Virus record (IMG/VR): IMGVR_UViG_3300018426_003176
Coordinates: 1-24,905 of that record
DNA from: a virus
Strand: one strand, 5' to 3'
DNA: 24,905 nucleotides
Within the stretch, counting starts at the first letter, position 1. Every line of letters starts with the position of its first letter. The notes under the pieces are model-generated. The model saw nothing but the letters and a program-made list of their open reading frames with translations, made no database searches and was not told where the DNA came from. This document shows, one piece after another, positions 22,672 to 24,905 of this stretch. Made by a program: the position numbers and the translations under genes.

Positions 22672-23801
22672 TTTCTTTTAAAAAACACCACGGCGAAACC
22701 TTAGAGGAAGGTGTTAACGATCCTGCTATTTTTAAAGTAGTCTTTACGGCGGGAGGTCCAGGTAGTGGTAAGTCATTTACTGCTCATATGGCTGGTCTTG
22801 TTCCATTAGGTTTTAAAGTAATTAATATTGATCCAGCATTTGAAAAAATGATGAAAGATGCCGGTTTAGATACTTCTAAACCAAACGAAGTTTTTTCAGA
22901 TAAAGGTCAACAAATCCGTAAACTTGCAAATAATGTTGTAGGTACTCAAAAGAAACTTGCTTTAGAAGGCCGTCTTGGTCTTTTAATCGATGGTACTGGT
23001 AAAGATTATAATAAAATTAAAAGTCAAGTAGTAGCATTTAGAAGAATGGGTTATGAATGCGCTATGATCTTTGTTAATACTGATCTTGAAACAGCAATCA
23101 ATAGAGATATAGAACGAGGTAAAGGACCTGGTGGCCGTACACTTGGAAAACCAATGGTAAGTAAAATGTGGAAAGATGTGCAAAAGAACATCGGTAAATT
23201 CCAAAACTTATTTAAAGGCCAAATGTATATTGTTGATAATAATGAAGGAACAGATATTAGACAAGCCACATTACCAGTATATAGAAAGATTTCTGCTTGG
23301 GCTAAAAAAGAACCTCGCATGCCACAAGCAAAAGCTTGGATTACTGCAGCAAGAATGAAAAAAGAAGAGCATGGAGCAGGTGATAGAGGGACAGACGAAT
23401 TAGTAAGTAATTTTAAAGCAGATACTCCAGGTGAAAACGGTAAAAAAGTAAAAATTACTAAACCTTCTACAAATGACGAATTATTACAAGAAGGTATTGC
23501 AAAAGACTTGCTCAAAGATATTGCAAAGATTGCAATAGGTAAAAAACGTTTCCATGATTTAAAACGCATGGTTAATAAAGACAAATATAAATTTGCTGTT
23601 ACTCAATATAGAAAAATGAAAAAAGATGTTAGAAGTTCTGGTGGACCAGAAAAATGGATTAATAAACATGGATTGGGTAGAGGTGCAAGATTAATGCCAG
23701 GTATGTTAGATAATTATTTAAAAAATACTGCAGCAGATTTAGCAGGCATTACTCCAAAAGAGTTCAATGCGGTTTTAAATAGAAACACAAGATATAAGTA
23801 A
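22668..23801 (+). CDS. P-loop kinase-like protein (zeta-toxin/polynucleotide-kinase type) with capsid-targeting-like N-terminus
   Basis: The 377-residue protein has Walker A G29-G-P-G-S-G-K-S36, a VINIDPAFEKMMK segment after the second strand, LLIDGTGKDYNKIK as the Walker B-like strand, and a lid-like region DIERGKGPGGRTLGKPMV. This is the layout of zeta-toxin and polynucleotide-kinase-type phosphotransferases. The N-terminus MISFKKHHGETLEE ends in L-x-E at residue 14 like a capsid-targeting leader. A second L-Q-E at 273-275 separates the kinase from a basic C-terminal domain of about 100 residues. The start overlaps the stop of the 1151-residue gene (ATGA), so the two are translated together. 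Substrate unknown. Confidence 0.7.
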   Translation: MISFKKHHGETLEEGVNDPAIFKVVFTAGGPGSGKSFTAHMAGLVPLGFKVINIDPAFEKMMKDAGLDTSKPNEVFSDKGQQIRKLANNVVGTQKKLALEGRLGLLIDGTGKDYNKIKSQVVAFRRMGYECAMIFVNTDLETAINRDIERGKGPGGRTLGKPMVSKMWKDVQKNIGKFQNLFKGQMYIVDNNEGTDIRQATLPVYRKISAWAKKEPRMPQAKAWITAARMKKEEHGAGDRGTDELVSNFKADTPGENGKKVKITKPSTNDELLQEGIAKDLLKDIAKIAIGKKRFHDLKRMVNKDKYKFAVTQYRKMKKDVRSSGGPEKWINKHGLGRGARLMPGMLDNYLKNTAADLAGITPKEFNAVLNRNTRYK

Positions 23802-23809
23802 TATAAATA
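23802..23809 (+). promoter_or_regulatory. T4-type late promoter, TATAAATA
   Basis: Exact late -10 word directly after the stop of the kinase-like gene, 28 bases before the start at 23838; AAAGGG at 23826-23831 is the ribosome site. Confidence 0.75.
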
Positions 23810-23837
23810 TATCAAAACAATATTCAAAGGGTTAAAA

Positions 23838-24905
23838 ATGAAATCATTTAACAGTTTTAAAGAAGCTATGGATCCGGTTAATAAAGCGGCTCTTAAAAAG
23901 AAACATAAAGAGCGTAAAGACCAAGATATTAATAATGACGGTAAAGTTAACGATACTGACAAATATTTACATAACCGCCGTCAAGCAGTAACACAACAAA
24001 TAGGTGAAAAATTAAAAGCTTCTGATGATATGGGTAAGTGGATTGATGATTTCCAAGACTCTGATGCACCTCAATTTAAAGGTAAGTCCAAAGAAAAGAA
24101 ACGCCAAATGGCTATTGCAGCTAAGCTAGATGCAGAAAAAAATGAAAGTTATAAGTCATATGCTCAACAAAAAGCAGTATGGGCATCTCGTAAAGATGGT
24201 GGTAAAGGACATCCTGATAATAAAAAGAAAAATGAATCAAACGTTGAAGAAGCTAAGAAAATGAAAGGCGAAGATCCTTGTTGGGATAGTCATGAAATGG
24301 TGGGCATGAAAGATAAGAATGGTAAGAAAGTTCCGAACTGTGTACCAAAAAATGAATCAGCAGAAAACAGAGTTGACGTAATTAGAGCAGTAGCTCAAAA
24401 AATTGCTATGGAAAAAGAAGCAAAAAGAAAAGCGGCTGAGAAAAAAGCAGAAGCTGATGCTAAAAAAGCAATGGCTAATGAATCAAAAGATCCAAATAGA
24501 TATGATGATGGTCCAGGTGTAGATCCAAATAGATATGATGATGGTCCAGGCGTAACACCTAAAAAGAAAAAGACTATAAAAGAACTATCAAATAAAACAC
24601 AGAGCGAAGGATATACAGGTGGTCCTCATGATGCTGATTGGGTTAATAAATCTGAAAAGTTAGAAAGAGCTAGAAATAGAGCTAAGAGAATGGGTGATCA
24701 TAAAAAACACGCAGAACTAGATGCTCAAATTAAACAACACTATAAGCGCGGACCAGGTGTGCGTGAAGCAGTAGATCCACAGGATAAAGGTGAGTATGAT
24801 GATGAGGGTGGTATGGCACAAACTCAAATCAATAAAATCATGGATGCTGCAAAAGAATTAAAAGGTATAATCGGTAAAGACGATAATCTACCTGAGTGGG
24901 TGCAA
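23838..24905 (+). CDS. EF-hand-containing basic protein, probable head-associated (3' end beyond window)
   Basis: 356 residues are visible without a stop. The N-terminus MKSFNSFKEA resembles the leaders of the neighbouring proteins, with F-x-E in place of I/L-x-E. Residues 30-41 form a complete dockerin-like calcium loop (D30-x-N32-x-D34-G-x-V-x-x-x-D41). Residues 145-170 hold a two-cysteine module (EDPCWD...KKVPNCVP; C148, C168). A Lys/Ala/Glu-rich coiled stretch follows (about 185-215), then an 11-residue tandem repeat, and I247-K-E-L-S, which matches the I-D-E-L-S motif of the 1151-residue protein. The last visible residues LPEWVQ fit a C-terminal domain I recall in marine phage structural proteins. 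A virion or prohead-core role is likely but unproven. Confidence 0.65.
   Translation, partial: MKSFNSFKEAMDPVNKAALKKKHKERKDQDINNDGKVNDTDKYLHNRRQAVTQQIGEKLKASDDMGKWIDDFQDSDAPQFKGKSKEKKRQMAIAAKLDAEKNESYKSYAQQKAVWASRKDGGKGHPDNKKKNESNVEEAKKMKGEDPCWDSHEMVGMKDKNGKKVPNCVPKNESAENRVDVIRAVAQKIAMEKEAKRKAAEKKAEADAKKAMANESKDPNRYDDGPGVDPNRYDDGPGVTPKKKKTIKELSNKTQSEGYTGGPHDADWVNKSEKLERARNRAKRMGDHKKHAELDAQIKQHYKRGPGVREAVDPQDKGEYDDEGGMAQTQINKIMDAAKELKGIIGKDDNLPEWVQ
24489..24554 (+). repeat. 33-base tandem duplication
   Basis: Two adjacent 33-base units (24489-24521 and 24522-24554) differ at one base (GGT versus GGC) and encode D-P-N-R-Y-D-D-G-P-G-V twice. The near identity points to a recent in-frame slippage duplication in the EF-hand protein gene. 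Confidence 0.9.

Overview
The window reads as an internal piece of a marine T4-like myovirus genome. Every gene I can support is on the + strand, packed end to end with ATGA or TAATG overlaps. Base composition is very AT-rich. A recognisable T4 core replication block is present: late-transcription coactivator gp33, helicase loader gp59, ssDNA-binding protein gp32, recombinase UvsX and helicase gp41. AT-richness and gene content fit a phage of an oceanic low-GC bacterium (Pelagibacter-like or Prochlorococcus-like). No photosystem or phycobilisome gene is seen, and the bilin reductase looks like the PcyX type that has been associated with oceanic phages of proposed non-cyanobacterial hosts. The host is therefore inferred, not shown. 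No tRNA, IS element or CRISPR is present, and gaps between genes are all under about 75 bases.

Layout. (1) Positions 1-7886 form an accessory, host-metabolism-like region: the end of an unknown gene, a sulfotransferase-like gene, a two-gene TctC/TctA-type solute transporter without a visible TctB, a 2OG-Fe(II) hydroxylase-like gene, a DUF2452-like gene, a short-chain dehydrogenase, a methyltransferase, heme oxygenase (ho1), small unknown genes and a ferredoxin-dependent bilin reductase (pcyX-like). Heme oxygenase plus the bilin reductase would turn heme into biliverdin and then into a reduced bilin. (2) Positions 7929-12740 hold the T4 replication and recombination block. (3) Positions 12768-16611 hold two PD-(D/E)XK nuclease-like genes, a ligase-like gene with KxDG and EGFVA motifs, and a probable virion protein. 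(4) Positions 16654-19181 form a sugar/sulfate cassette: methyltransferase, GT32 glycosyltransferase, sulfotransferase, GT25 glycosyltransferase. (5) Positions 19216-24905 hold a 1151-residue nucleotidyltransferase-headed repeat protein, a P-loop kinase-like protein and an EF-hand protein running off the end.

Regulation. Two promoter classes recur. Four copies of the 12-mer AAATAGTTGACA each stand 16-17 bases before TATAAT: before the small-gene/pcyX unit, before the gp33-gp59 unit, inside gp59 (for gp32) and inside uvsX (for gp41). Four exact copies of the T4 late-promoter word TATAAATA lie before gp32, the first nuclease-like gene, the 1151-residue gene and the EF-hand gene.

The most striking observation is that several proteins encoded in the second half carry N-termini resembling T4 capsid-targeting sequences, ending in the gp21 prohead-protease motif (I/L)-x-E. 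The 1151-residue protein is divided by at least six Q-(I/L)-D-E-L-(S/N) units with the same motif. Together this suggests a set of enzymes and basic peptides packaged in the capsid, one of them a protease-processed polyprotein, made from late promoters. This is an inference from motifs and needs virion proteomics.
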